This document shows positions 4,774-12,536 of a stretch of DNA of 30,612 bases, in pieces (the first letter of the stretch is position 1; each line of letters begins with the position of its first letter). Source of the stretch: a virus. The DNA lies in IMG/VR virus record IMGVR_UViG_3300022542_001010, positions 1 through 30,612 of that record. One strand, given 5' to 3'. A program made the position numbers and the translations under genes. Under the pieces are notes generated by a model that saw only the letters and a list, made by a program, of their open reading frames with translations, was not told the DNA's origin and did no database searches.

Positions 4774-5986
4774 TCCTGATTTTTTACCGTTATTAAAAAA
4801 TAGAAATAGATATTTAGTCTTGAGAGGCGGGGCCGGCTCAGGGAAATCTCATTTCTGCGCCCAGAAAATTCTTCTGCGTATTTTGATGGATTTAGATAAG
4901 CCTTTTAAACATAAATTCTTGGTTTTGAGAAAGACTGCTCCTAGTGCTAGAAAATCAGTTTGGCCATTATTGAGAAATTATATTTATGATTGGGGACTGA
5001 ATCACATTTGTCATGAAAATAGAACTGAAATGTCTTTTACATTTGAAGATGGTAGTGAGATTTTGTGTACTGGTTTAGATGACCCAGAGAAAATAAAAAG
5101 TATCGAAGGTATCACAGGAGTATGGATGGAAGAAGCTACTGAAATGGCTTTAAGTGATTTTAGACAGGTAGATCTTCGTCTCAGGGGTTTAGTTCCAACT
5201 TATTTTCAGATAATGCTTAGTTTCAACCCAATTTCTGATTTAAGTTGGGTTTATAGTGAGTTTTTTGGTAAAAAATCAGAGGATGCTTTTACACATTTTT
5301 CTACTTATAAAAGTAATATGTTTCTAGATGATATCTATAAGCGTAAACTAGAAGAACTGATTGATAAAGATTTTTGGCATTATAAAGTTTATACTTTAGG
5401 CGAATGGGGTAGTTTAGATCATATTGTATATAATAATTGGTCAGAGGTGGATAGTTTTCCTGAAGATGTTAAGGAAATTATTTGTGGAATGGACTTTGGT
5501 TATACTCATCCGGCTGGTTTAATTATGTTAGGTATAACTGATGAAGGATTATATGTTAAACAATTATTATATGTTAAAAAACAACACATGAAAAAGATAA
5601 TTACTAAAATGAAAAAGATAATCCCCCAAGAATATGGAAAGCCAAACGAGTTAAATTTAAATACACCAATTTATTGCGATAGTGCTTATCCTGGAGATAT
5701 AGCACAATTGAGGGAGACTGGTTTTAATGCTATACCAGTAACAAAAGGTAAAAATACTGTTAAAGAAGGTATAGATGTTATAAAACAGCATAAATTGTTT
5801 ATAACAAAAGATAGTATTGATTTATTAAGAGAAATTCGACAGTATAAATATAAAGAAGACAAAGATGGTAATGTATATGAAGAACCTGTTAAACTTAGGG
5901 ATGATTTGATGGATGCTATGAGATATGCCGCTTATATGCGTTTTAGAAAAAGAAGATTATTAGAAGTATTATTTATTGAAATGTAG
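4730..5986 (+). CDS. terL: Terminase large subunit (packaging ATPase-nuclease)
   Basis: This 418-residue protein drives DNA into the prohead and cuts it. The N-terminal ATPase has Walker A GGAGSGKS at residues 33-40 and a Walker B region VWMEEATE near 131-138 with the catalytic Glu. SFNPISDLSWVY near 165 is the coupling-motif region typical of the PBSX-type Terminase_3 family. The C-terminal RNase H-like nuclease shows the three expected acidic sites: CGMDFGYTHPAG (Asp near 255), IYCDSAYPGD (near 317) and LRDDLMDAMRY (near 390-394). Length is normal for the family. The start overlaps the 3-prime end of the preceding gene; AAAGGTG lies upstream. Confidence 0.96.
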   Translation: MNIEIDLTELKEATNPDFLPLLKNRNRYLVLRGGAGSGKSHFCAQKILLRILMDLDKPFKHKFLVLRKTAPSARKSVWPLLRNYIYDWGLNHICHENRTEMSFTFEDGSEILCTGLDDPEKIKSIEGITGVWMEEATEMALSDFRQVDLRLRGLVPTYFQIMLSFNPISDLSWVYSEFFGKKSEDAFTHFSTYKSNMFLDDIYKRKLEELIDKDFWHYKVYTLGEWGSLDHIVYNNWSEVDSFPEDVKEIICGMDFGYTHPAGLIMLGITDEGLYVKQLLYVKKQHMKKIITKMKKIIPQEYGKPNELNLNTPIYCDSAYPGDIAQLRETGFNAIPVTKGKNTVKEGIDVIKQHKLFITKDSIDLLREIRQYKYKEDKDGNVYEEPVKLRDDLMDAMRYAAYMRFRKRRLLEVLFIEM

Positions 5987-6013
5987 GGGAACTAAAAAAA
6001 AGGAAAAAATAAT

Positions 6014-7690
6014 ATGGGAGTAATAAAATCTGTTAAAAATCTCTGGACTGGCGTACAAATATTAGCAAACAGTTCTAATGAGAAAAGTTGGTCAGAGGAT
6101 TTAATGGCCGTCAGAAATGGTAATTTAGAAAGTTGGTCTTCTGATGAAATAACAAATCCTTATGCTGAAAATTATGTAGTTCATAGAGGATTACAAATAC
6201 TGGCTACTAATATTGCGCAAGTTCCCTTTGATTTATATCAAGGAGAAGAGAAGCTAAGTTCTGATTTTGAATTAAATAGTGTTTTACATAAACCTAATCC
6301 CTATACATCAAATTTTGAGTTATGGGAAGCCACAATAACATATCTATTTTTATATGGAGAGGCTTTTTGGTATCTTAATACTAATAATTTTAATATAATA
6401 AGAGAAATTTATGCTTTACACCCCAAATATATGAGGCATGTTCAAGATACTACATATGATCCAATAAAAAGTTGGGTTTATAATGATAAAATACCAATGA
6501 ATCTTGATGAGGTTGTTCATTTTAAATTATTTAATGGCGGTGGAGTAAGAGGATTATCACCATTAGATACTATTAAAATAGAATATGCAACTGATAAAGA
6601 AGCAGCCGAGCTTGGTAAGAGAGTATTCAAAAACGGCACAAAATTAAGTGGGGTAATCGAGGTTGACAAAGAAGTTGGTACTACTTTAGAAGAAATGCGA
6701 AGAATTTTAGGAATGTGGAAACAAGAACATCAGGGTTCGGAAAAAGCTTATAAAGTTGGTGCATTATTAGGCGGCATGAAGTATAGAGAATTAGGTCAAA
6801 CTATGGCTGATTTAGAATTTATTGCTGGTAGAGACGCCATTAGAGATCGAATTTTGCTTGTTCTGGGTATTCATAAAGCTGTGGTGGGAGTAACTGATAA
6901 AATTGATAGAGCAACTGCTGATACAGCATTGAGGTCTTTATGGCAAACTACATTAAAACCCCAAACTGTCCGTATTCAAGAAAAAATTAATGCTTCACTA
7001 CTGGATATTTATTATCCAGGATTAAGTTGTAAATTTGACTTGACAGTGGTAGAAGAATTAAAGAAAGATCTTAATGATACTCTCGACGCTGCTACAAAAC
7101 TTTGGAAAATGGGTTATACACGCAATGAAATTAATACAAGACTTGGTCTTCGTATGCCTGAAGATGATGGTGATAAACGATTAATACCCCGTATCATGAT
7201 TCCTGAAGATATGGCCGAAGCAGCAGCTGTAACTGGTAGAAGCACTACTCAAGCAAATGATCCTAGAAAATCAACTGAAAAAGACATACCTGAGTATTCA
7301 GAAAAAAAGATCGTCCAACCTGAAGCATCTGAGAGGACAGTAAAAACCCAAAACAATCAACTAGTTAAAAAACTAAAGAATTTCTTGGTATTACAGCGCG
7401 GAAAAGTAATAAAAATCTTTTTAAAACATGAAAAAGTAGATAAATTACTTGAAAAAGAAGATAATAGGTTAAAACAGGCTTTAGAATCATTTGAAAAGAA
7501 ATCTATAAAAAACATTTTCGGATTAAATTCTATTATTTTTAAACAAATTAATGAAATTATTTCTGTAGAAAATCAGAATAAAGATGAAAAGATTAATAAT
7601 ATTAAAAAATTATATGAATTTTTAAATACTAAAACTGAATTTATTATTAGTGGTGAAGATGATGAAATTATCAAAAGTAATAAGGAATAA
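6014..7690 (+). CDS. Portal protein, HK97/SPP1-like, with long C-terminal tail
   Basis: This 558-residue protein forms the ring through which DNA enters and leaves the head. Features typical of Phage_portal include NPYTSNFELWEATITYLFLY near residue 94, the VVHFKLFNGGGVRGLSPL loop near 165-182, and LWQTTLKPQTVRIQEKIN near 310. The core ends around residue 400. The remaining 150 or so residues are lysine/glutamate-rich and probably helical, longer than in many HK97-type portals. It starts after AAAGGA, 27 nt past TerL. Its last bases overlap a tiny ORF in another frame (7662-7751). Confidence 0.95.
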   Translation: MGVIKSVKNLWTGVQILANSSNEKSWSEDLMAVRNGNLESWSSDEITNPYAENYVVHRGLQILATNIAQVPFDLYQGEEKLSSDFELNSVLHKPNPYTSNFELWEATITYLFLYGEAFWYLNTNNFNIIREIYALHPKYMRHVQDTTYDPIKSWVYNDKIPMNLDEVVHFKLFNGGGVRGLSPLDTIKIEYATDKEAAELGKRVFKNGTKLSGVIEVDKEVGTTLEEMRRILGMWKQEHQGSEKAYKVGALLGGMKYRELGQTMADLEFIAGRDAIRDRILLVLGIHKAVVGVTDKIDRATADTALRSLWQTTLKPQTVRIQEKINASLLDIYYPGLSCKFDLTVVEELKKDLNDTLDAATKLWKMGYTRNEINTRLGLRMPEDDGDKRLIPRIMIPEDMAEAAAVTGRSTTQANDPRKSTEKDIPEYSEKKIVQPEASERTVKTQNNQLVKKLKNFLVLQRGKVIKIFLKHEKVDKLLEKEDNRLKQALESFEKKSIKNIFGLNSIIFKQINEIISVENQNKDEKINNIKKLYEFLNTKTEFIISGEDDEIIKSNKE

Positions 7691-7751
7691 TGAATTTGAG
7701 GATAATAAACAACGATATGCTGTCTGTCAACAAAAATGGCGTGATAAGTAA
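7662..7751 (+). CDS. 29-codon overlapping mini-ORF, FEDNKQRYAVCQQKW motif
   Basis: The frame is +1 relative to the portal gene. ATG 7662 opens a 29-residue peptide (MKLSKVIRNNEFEDNKQR, then YAVCQQKWRDK) that ends 15 nt before the protease start. GGTGA lies about 7 nt upstream. The arrangement F-x-x-x-x-Q-R-x-A-V-C-x-x-x-W looks non-random, and similar short motifs occur in phage head-gene regions, though I cannot name a family. It fills what would otherwise be a 76-nt gap in a tightly packed operon. It may be a genuine mini-gene or an exon-like remnant of a fused domain. Confidence 0.4.
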   Translation: MKLSKVIRNNEFEDNKQRYAVCQQKWRDK

Positions 7752-7766
7752 AAGAAGGAGAAGAAA

Positions 7767-8603
7767 ATGGAAGCAAAACATTTAAGATTTTATACTACCT
7801 TAAAAATGAAGGCCAATAAAGAAGAAGATAGAACTGTAGATTTTATTGCTACTAAAGAAATTATAGATCGTGATGGGGAAATTTTAAAAGTTAGTGGTCT
7901 CACAACTGCTAACTATAAAAAAAACCCTGTTGTTTTATGGGCTCATGATAGAAGAGGTTTACCTGTAGGTAAAACAGTAAAAATTTCTAAAAGGGGCGAT
8001 ATTATGAAAATGAGAGTTCAATTCGCCAAACCTGAAGAATACGGTTTTGCCGATACGGTTTATAAATTAGTTAAAGGTGGATATTTAAATGCGGTTTCGG
8101 TAGGTTTTACACCAGATTATAGTAAAACCGAATATCCTGGTAGAAACAAACCTAATAGTAAAATATATAGAATTTTCCACAAGACTGATTTATTAGAATT
8201 ATCTGTATGTCCTATTGGCGTAAATCAAGAAGCATTAAGTGTTGATAAAGCTTTACAAGATGGTATTATTGATGAGGTGGAATTAAATGAATGGAATTTA
8301 TATTATGAAAAAGCCATTGAACAATATGAAGATATAATAGATAATATTGATGATACTGATACTAAGAAATTGTCTTTAGATATATTAACTAAAATGAATC
8401 AAGAAATTGACCAAAGATTACAAGAAATAAGAGAAGAAAATAAATCTTATTTAGATAGTATCTTCGAGAGCTATAAAAAGGACATCTCGTCTTCGGACAA
8501 AGAGAGTCAAACTGATGAGTTCACAGAAGATGATACTAAAGAGATATTAACTGAAATGGGATTTGATGAAGATGAAATCAATGACCTATTGGAGGAAGAA
8601 TAA
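7767..8603 (+). CDS. Prohead maturation protease, HK97 gp4 family (S78)
   Basis: This 278-residue serine protease is predicted to cleave the capsid N-terminal domain during head maturation. The family landmarks are present in order: IDRDGE near 33-38, WAHD with His60, NAVSVGF with Ser111, and LLELSVCP with Glu144, matching an H-S-E triad and the usual spacing. Residues from about 165 onward are strongly acidic and helical, about 110 residues beyond the catalytic core, possibly a scaffold-like or self-removed tail. The start follows AGAAGGAG. The stop overlaps the capsid start (TAATG). Confidence 0.93.
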   Translation: MEAKHLRFYTTLKMKANKEEDRTVDFIATKEIIDRDGEILKVSGLTTANYKKNPVVLWAHDRRGLPVGKTVKISKRGDIMKMRVQFAKPEEYGFADTVYKLVKGGYLNAVSVGFTPDYSKTEYPGRNKPNSKIYRIFHKTDLLELSVCPIGVNQEALSVDKALQDGIIDEVELNEWNLYYEKAIEQYEDIIDNIDDTDTKKLSLDILTKMNQEIDQRLQEIREENKSYLDSIFESYKKDISSSDKESQTDEFTEDDTKEILTEMGFDEDEINDLLEEE

Positions 8604-9787
8604 TGGACGCTAAAAAGTTTACAAAGTTTCAAGATGAACTCGCTGGTATGATTTTTGAAAGAATGAACAAAGCGGAATTCAATGAAGGTAAAGAAGAAAC
8701 TCGCGAGGAAATCGCTAGGATGAAAGAAGATAATACTGCATTAAAAGCTGAGATGGAAACTCTTCGTAAATCTGCTGGTAAGAAAGTTTCTTTATCAGTT
8801 CCTGGTGAAGAAAAAACTACAGATTTTATATATAAAGGGTATGATTTGAAAAGTCAAGGTGCTATCTTAACAGTTCCAGATGAACAGAAAGAGCATATAG
8901 CTAAATTTGCAATAGATGTAATGATTAATGATAAGGCAGCTCTCAATGAAGGTACAGCGGCTCAAGGTGGTTATACTGTCCCTGAAATTTGGGAAACAGA
9001 AATGCAAGCATTGGCTCGTTTGAATTCTGTAGCTATTAAGGATTGTCGTATTTGGCCTATGTCCACTGATACTACCCTTATTCCAAAAGAAAATGGGGCT
9101 GTAAGTGTTGATTGGGCTAATGAAAAGAGTGCTAATAGTGAAAGCGAACCTACAGTGGATCAAATTACTTTATCTGCTAAGAGATTAGGTGCTTATTCCG
9201 AAAGTTCGACCGAACTTGTTGAAGATAGTTTTGTTGATATCGTTTCCTGGCTGACGGAATTATTTGCAGAAGCTCAGGGTCAAGAAATTGATAAACAGGT
9301 TTTTGTAGGAACTACTTTTACTAGTTCTTTGAAGGGTAATGCCGGAGCAACTATTTCTGGCTCAGGCGCTTATTCAGCGATTACTTATACTGATTTTGCA
9401 AGTGCTATTACTCAGATTGAAGCTCCTCGTAGAGTAGGCGCGAAATATTATTTGGATAAGTCTATGGCTTATTATGTTCGTACAATGAAAGATGGTTCTA
9501 ACCGACTAATCTATCAAATGCCTAATGGTACTGACCCAGAAAATATTTATAACTACTTAATGGCAGAAGTTCCGCAGATGACTAATACACCAGCAGCTGC
9601 TGATACTGGCTTTTTCTTTGGAAATCTGAGAAAGGCTTACGCTCTTGGAAGGCGTAGAGGTATGACTATGAAGGTTAACCCATACATTAAAATGAAAGAG
9701 GAAATGGTTCAGTTTATTAATAATTCACGCTGGGATGGTGCAGTTGTACTACCTGGTGCTTATGTTGAATGGATTGCTAAGACATAA
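8603..9787 (+). CDS. Major capsid protein, HK97 fold
   Basis: This 394-residue protein builds the icosahedral shell. Residues 1-60 form a charged coiled coil (ARMKEDNTALKAEMETLRK), the delta/scaffold domain expected in HK97-type capsids. A linker leads to the mature domain, which begins around EGTAAQGGYTVPEIW (near residue 114). RLGAYSESSTELVEDS and the final sequence VEWIAKT are typical of the fold. The predicted protease is encoded immediately upstream, and cleavage in the 95-112 stretch is likely but not locatable by eye. The start overlaps the protease stop. A GC-rich hairpin follows the gene. Confidence 0.95.
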   Translation: MDAKKFTKFQDELAGMIFERMNKAEFNEGKEETREEIARMKEDNTALKAEMETLRKSAGKKVSLSVPGEEKTTDFIYKGYDLKSQGAILTVPDEQKEHIAKFAIDVMINDKAALNEGTAAQGGYTVPEIWETEMQALARLNSVAIKDCRIWPMSTDTTLIPKENGAVSVDWANEKSANSESEPTVDQITLSAKRLGAYSESSTELVEDSFVDIVSWLTELFAEAQGQEIDKQVFVGTTFTSSLKGNAGATISGSGAYSAITYTDFASAITQIEAPRRVGAKYYLDKSMAYYVRTMKDGSNRLIYQMPNGTDPENIYNYLMAEVPQMTNTPAAADTGFFFGNLRKAYALGRRRGMTMKVNPYIKMKEEMVQFINNSRWDGAVVLPGAYVEWIAKT

Positions 9788-9803
9788 ATATTTGTTAATT
9801 AAC

Positions 9804-9830
9804 GGGTCGGGCCCTTTTTGGGCCCTTCCC
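9804..9830 (+). terminator. GC-rich hairpin after the capsid gene
   Basis: GGG-tc-GGGCCC (9804-9814), loop ttttt, GGGCCC-tt-CCC (9820-9830) form a stem of 6 plus 3 pairs around a small internal loop. It is followed by aaccaatgag, with no U-tract. It is more likely a partial terminator or a 3-prime end stabiliser that boosts capsid mRNA than a full stop, since tail genes continue in the same direction. Confidence 0.55.
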
Positions 9831-9845
9831 AACCAATGAGGGACT

Positions 9846-9962
9846 ATGAAAAATAACTATAATGATAAGATGATTAGAGATAATGTAGGATGTAAAAAAA
9901 GCAAAACTTGCCGATGTGATAAATGCTTGAAGGAGAAAGCTTATGTCAAATATAGACGATAA
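9846..9962 (+). CDS. 38-residue Cys-rich mini-protein, zinc-knuckle-like
   Basis: ATG 9846 opens a frame to TAA 9960-9962. The centre GCKKSKTCRCDKC shows Cys-x5-Cys-x-Cys-x2-Cys in an otherwise basic peptide, suitable for binding a zinc ion. GAGGG ends 3-4 nt before the ATG, closer than ideal. The 3-prime end overlaps the next gene by 20 bases and contains its Shine-Dalgarno, a typical coupled arrangement. It sits between the capsid hairpin and the connector gene. Cysteine clustering makes chance coding less likely, but no family is recognised. Confidence 0.4.
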   Translation: MKNNYNDKMIRDNVGCKKSKTCRCDKCLKEKAYVKYRR

Positions 9963-10539
9963 TGCTCTATGTAATGTAGATGATGTAAAACTCTATATGG
10001 ATCTTAGAGATAGTGAAGGAGCTACTGATGCAGATGATGATTTATTTGAAGTATTAATTAATCAAATATCTAAACAAATAGAAACTTATTGTAATATTGT
10101 TTTTAAGGAATCTACTTATGTAGAATATTATGACGGAAAAGGTTCTAAAGAATTATTTGTTGATCATTACCCTATCACTACTATATCTGGTATATGGCAA
10201 GATAGTGCTTGGGATTGGGCGGATTCAACTGAAATCAGTAGTGATTTATATCGTTCAGCAGATAATAATAAAATAATATTATATAATAGTACATTTGCTA
10301 AATATACTCAAAATATCAAAATTATTTATAATGCTGGTTATAATATTATACCTAAAGATCTTGTTTTGGTCTGTATTAAGGAAGTAAGTAGATTATTTCG
10401 TAATAGAACTACCAAAGGTGCAACTTTTCGTAGAGAAGATACTGCCCGTGGTAGTATGGATAGTGCTTTTATTGTTGATGAATTTTTACCAGAAAATATT
10501 AGTGTTTTAAATCGTTATCGTATCAAAGGTGCTTTATAA
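9943..10539 (+). CDS. Head-tail connector protein (HK97 gp6-like)
   Basis: This 198-residue protein follows AAGGAG with 7-nt spacing. The N-terminal half opens with NVDDVKLYMDLRD and a long helix (DLFEVLINQISKQIETYCNI), then the strand-rich section STYVEYYDGKGSKELFVDHY, PITTI, and a C-terminal helix with RLFRNR. This order matches the gp6-like connector family that docks under the portal and closes the head after packaging. It is followed by the gp10-like gene with a TAATG overlap, the usual HK97 order. Confidence 0.82.
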   Translation: MSNIDDNALCNVDDVKLYMDLRDSEGATDADDDLFEVLINQISKQIETYCNIVFKESTYVEYYDGKGSKELFVDHYPITTISGIWQDSAWDWADSTEISSDLYRSADNNKIILYNSTFAKYTQNIKIIYNAGYNIIPKDLVLVCIKEVSRLFRNRTTKGATFRREDTARGSMDSAFIVDEFLPENISVLNRYRIKGAL

Positions 10540-10868
10540 TGATAACTTTTGGATTAGATAAAAAATCTAAAGAATTTCTTAAAATAGCTGATAAGATTAT
10601 AGTAGCTGGCGCTTTTAAAGGTTTTAAACCTGCGTTTGAGGAAATAGTTAAAGAAGCCAAAAGAAAAGCACCTGTTCGAACTGGTAGATTAAGAGATAAT
10701 ATTATTAGTATAATCACTAATGAAATGGTTACTATTGAAGCATCAGTTAAATATGCCGCTCATGTTGAAAAATATCAACCTTTTTTATTTCCAAGTGCTG
10801 AAGAAAAACAAGATCGAGTAAATCAAATCATTCTAGATCATATTACGGAAGAATGGGAGAGCAATTAA
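10539..10868 (+). CDS. HK97 gp10-like head-tail/tail completion protein
   Basis: This 109-residue protein has the family hallmark AKRKAPVRTGRLRDNI near residues 45-60, followed by strands and YAAHVE, which fits the YAxxvE motif. PFLFPSAEEKQD and a final helix complete the fold. Family members act at the head-tail joint during neck assembly. The start overlaps the connector stop (TAATG), and the stop overlaps the next start the same way. Length is typical. Confidence 0.88.
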   Translation: MITFGLDKKSKEFLKIADKIIVAGAFKGFKPAFEEIVKEAKRKAPVRTGRLRDNIISIITNEMVTIEASVKYAAHVEKYQPFLFPSAEEKQDRVNQIILDHITEEWESN

Positions 10869-11314
10869 TGAAATCCTATAATGAAATATTGGATACTTTT
10901 GAACAGGACATGAAAGATCATATTGATCCTATCAATGATTATAGTTATAGACCTACTATAAGGCATGGGATTTTTTCTGCTGGGGAATTAGAAGGTCACT
11001 TACCTGCTGTATGTTTTGAATGTTATAAAGAGAATTTTTCTGAAGCATTAGGCACTAAAATTATGGCTGAAATAACTATAAAAATTTATGGGTTTATCAA
11101 GAATGATGGTTTAAGGAATACAAACTCTGTCCGAAAACTCGCCCACGATGTAGTTTATTTTCTTTATAGTTCTGATAATACTTATGTAGAGGATACTTGG
11201 ATTGATAGTGATATTGAATATTGGGAGAGTGGTACTGAAACAAGATCAATCTCTTCGTTTATTTTCGATATCCGTATTAAAAATGATGTTACTTATAATA
11301 CATTAAGAAATTAA
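10868..11314 (+). CDS. Tail terminator / minor tail protein (gpU-like)
   Basis: The protein is 148 residues from ATG 10868. I prefer this start because GGGAGAG lies 6 nt upstream and the ATG overlaps the preceding stop (TAATG). An ATG at 10853 in frame would add five residues and lacks a good site. The alternating strands (AVCFECYKENF, AEITIKIYGFI) and the helix SVRKLAHDVVYFLY fit the small alpha/beta fold of tail terminators that cap the tail tube at the neck. The call is supported by position between the gp10-like gene and the tail tube gene, not by a unique motif. Confidence 0.68.
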   Translation: MKSYNEILDTFEQDMKDHIDPINDYSYRPTIRHGIFSAGELEGHLPAVCFECYKENFSEALGTKIMAEITIKIYGFIKNDGLRNTNSVRKLAHDVVYFLYSSDNTYVEDTWIDSDIEYWESGTETRSISSFIFDIRIKNDVTYNTLRN

Positions 11315-11424
11315 AATGGCATTACTTTATAAAAAGAATGTCATAAACTATTTTATTGTATGTCCGGCCGGAAAATAATACAAAAAAAACAGTTTGAAAA
11401 TATAAATAAGGAGAAATAAAAAAA

Positions 11425-11820
11425 ATGGCTCTGCACGGAAGAAATGCAAGTGTTAAACTTAGTGATGGTACAGTTACAGTTGAAGATTTATATAACTGGA
11501 GCATCGATATTACATCTGATCCGATTGAACAGCCGGTATTTGGTGATACCTGGAGTGTAACTCATGGTCTTGCTGTTAATAAATGGTCTGGTTCGTTCGA
11601 AGGTATTTATGATAAAGATGATACTGATGGTCAGGTGGCTTTAAGAGAGGCTCAGATTGCTAGTACTTTGGTATCTGGTGTTCGTTTTTATATGGATACC
11701 GCTACTAATTATTATGAAGGTGATGTTTATATTACCAGTCATAATGTATCTACTGATCCAGAGGATGTTGTTCGTGTGTCTTATAGTTTCAATGGCACTA
11801 GTGAATTAGCATTGGTTTAA
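11425..11820 (+). CDS. Major tail tube protein
   Basis: This 131-residue protein follows AAGGAG. It is almost entirely beta-strand in appearance (VKLSDGTVTVEDLYNWSIDI, GLAVNKWSGSFEGIYD, EGDVYITSHNVS, VVRVSYSFNGTSELALV), the pattern of siphovirus tube subunits, where a beta-sandwich hexamer stacks to form the tail. The closing SYSFNGTSEL is characteristic. It sits directly before the chaperone pair, as expected. The 110-nt gap upstream holds an 8-bp CCGGCCGG palindrome (near 11364-11371) and no convincing gene. Confidence 0.88.
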   Translation: MALHGRNASVKLSDGTVTVEDLYNWSIDITSDPIEQPVFGDTWSVTHGLAVNKWSGSFEGIYDKDDTDGQVALREAQIASTLVSGVRFYMDTATNYYEGDVYITSHNVSTDPEDVVRVSYSFNGTSELALV

Positions 11821-11850
11821 AAATAATCTAAATTTATAGGGGGAAACAAA

Positions 11851-12150
11851 ATGGAAATAAATCGTGATTTCTTAAAAGAAAAATGGTATAAATATGATGA
11901 TGAGGTTCAGTTTAAAATTGGTTCTTTTCCGTTTTCAAACCACAAAACTCCAGAAGTTATGGATATGGTTTATGAACAATTTGATCATTGTTTAATAGAT
12001 TGGAAGGGAATAACTGAAAAGGATAAAGTTTTTAAATATACTAAGATTAATAAGAAATTTTTATATGATTTTTATCCTGAAGTCAGGGAGTTTATTCTTA
12101 CGCATGCTAGATCAGTAACTGCTACTTTAGATGATGAAATAAAAAACTAA
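11851..12150 (+). CDS. Tail assembly chaperone (gpG analogue)
   Basis: This 99-residue protein starts after GGGG with good spacing. It is charged, with a C-terminal helix. By position (tube, then this gene, then tape measure) it corresponds to lambda gpG, which coats the tape measure during tail assembly. The coding sequence ends ATA AAA AAC TAA. The A AAA AAC heptamer and the hairpin just after it are a -1 frameshift signal, so a fraction of ribosomes should make the longer G-T fusion of about 228 residues by continuing in the frame ending at 12536. Confidence 0.85.
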   Translation: MEINRDFLKEKWYKYDDEVQFKIGSFPFSNHKTPEVMDMVYEQFDHCLIDWKGITEKDKVFKYTKINKKFLYDFYPEVREFILTHARSVTATLDDEIKN

Positions 12151-12178
12151 TAAGGGTTGCTGAACACGAAAGCAACCC
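12141..12178 (+). promoter_or_regulatory. Programmed -1 ribosomal frameshift signal
   Basis: The slippery heptamer A AAA AAC occupies 12141-12147 in the correct phase, directly before the zero-frame TAA. A 6-nt spacer leads to a perfect 8-bp stem GGGTTGCT (12154-12161) with AGCAACCC (12171-12178), loop 9 nt. The flanking TAATA/TATTA bases can extend the stem around one bulged A. The -1 frame is open to 12536 and lacks a good start of its own. This is the canonical layout at phage tail chaperone genes. Confidence 0.92.
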
Positions 12179-12536
12179 TATTAGGCATACTTGTGAGAAT
12201 TGTTTAAGAAAACATCCTGCCACAGATATAACTTTTAAAGATAAGATGAAGTATGATTGTGATACTAATTGTCCTATACCGAAACTACATATTAATAATT
12301 TACCTGTAATAAATTTAATATTAAGATTTAGGGATATGATTTATAATGGTGAAAGTATATCGGCTTATGGTATTGAAAAAGCTATGGTCTGGTCTGATAT
12401 TCCTCGTGAAGAATGGTGGAATTTTTCACAGAAAATAGCTTCTTATTTTGCAGCTATGCGTAAATCAGACCAAAAACGCATAAAAGCTGAGAGTGAAAAG
12501 AAATCCAAACAAGGACGAAAACATGCCAAGAAGTAA
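12147..12536 (+). CDS. Frameshift extension of the tail chaperone (gpT part of gpGT)
   Basis: This frame is entered by -1 slippage at 12147 and adds 129 residues to the chaperone. An internal ATG at 12246 exists but has no Shine-Dalgarno. The extension begins LIRVAEHESN and carries HTCENC and, about 25 residues later, DCDTNC: a Cys-x2-Cys plus Cys-x3-Cys set that could bind zinc, unusual for this part of lambda-like chaperones as I know them. A helical, lysine-rich tail ends the protein. In lambda, the T part recruits tube protein to the tape-measure complex. It overlaps the tape measure start by 14 bases. Confidence 0.85.
   Translation, partial: LIRVAEHESNPIRHTCENCLRKHPATDITFKDKMKYDCDTNCPIPKLHINNLPVINLILRFRDMIYNGESISAYGIEKAMVWSDIPREEWWNFSQKIASYFAAMRKSDQKRIKAESEKKSKQGRKHAKK

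Noticed and set aside
11316-11378. Twenty-codon ORF between the tail terminator and tube genes
   Set aside because: No Shine-Dalgarno and very short; the gap is better seen as a leader of the tube gene containing a CCGGCCGG palindrome.
12246-12536. Independent gene starting at ATG 12246
   Set aside because: There is no ribosome site, and the frame is open back to the slippery sequence, so it is read as a frameshift product.
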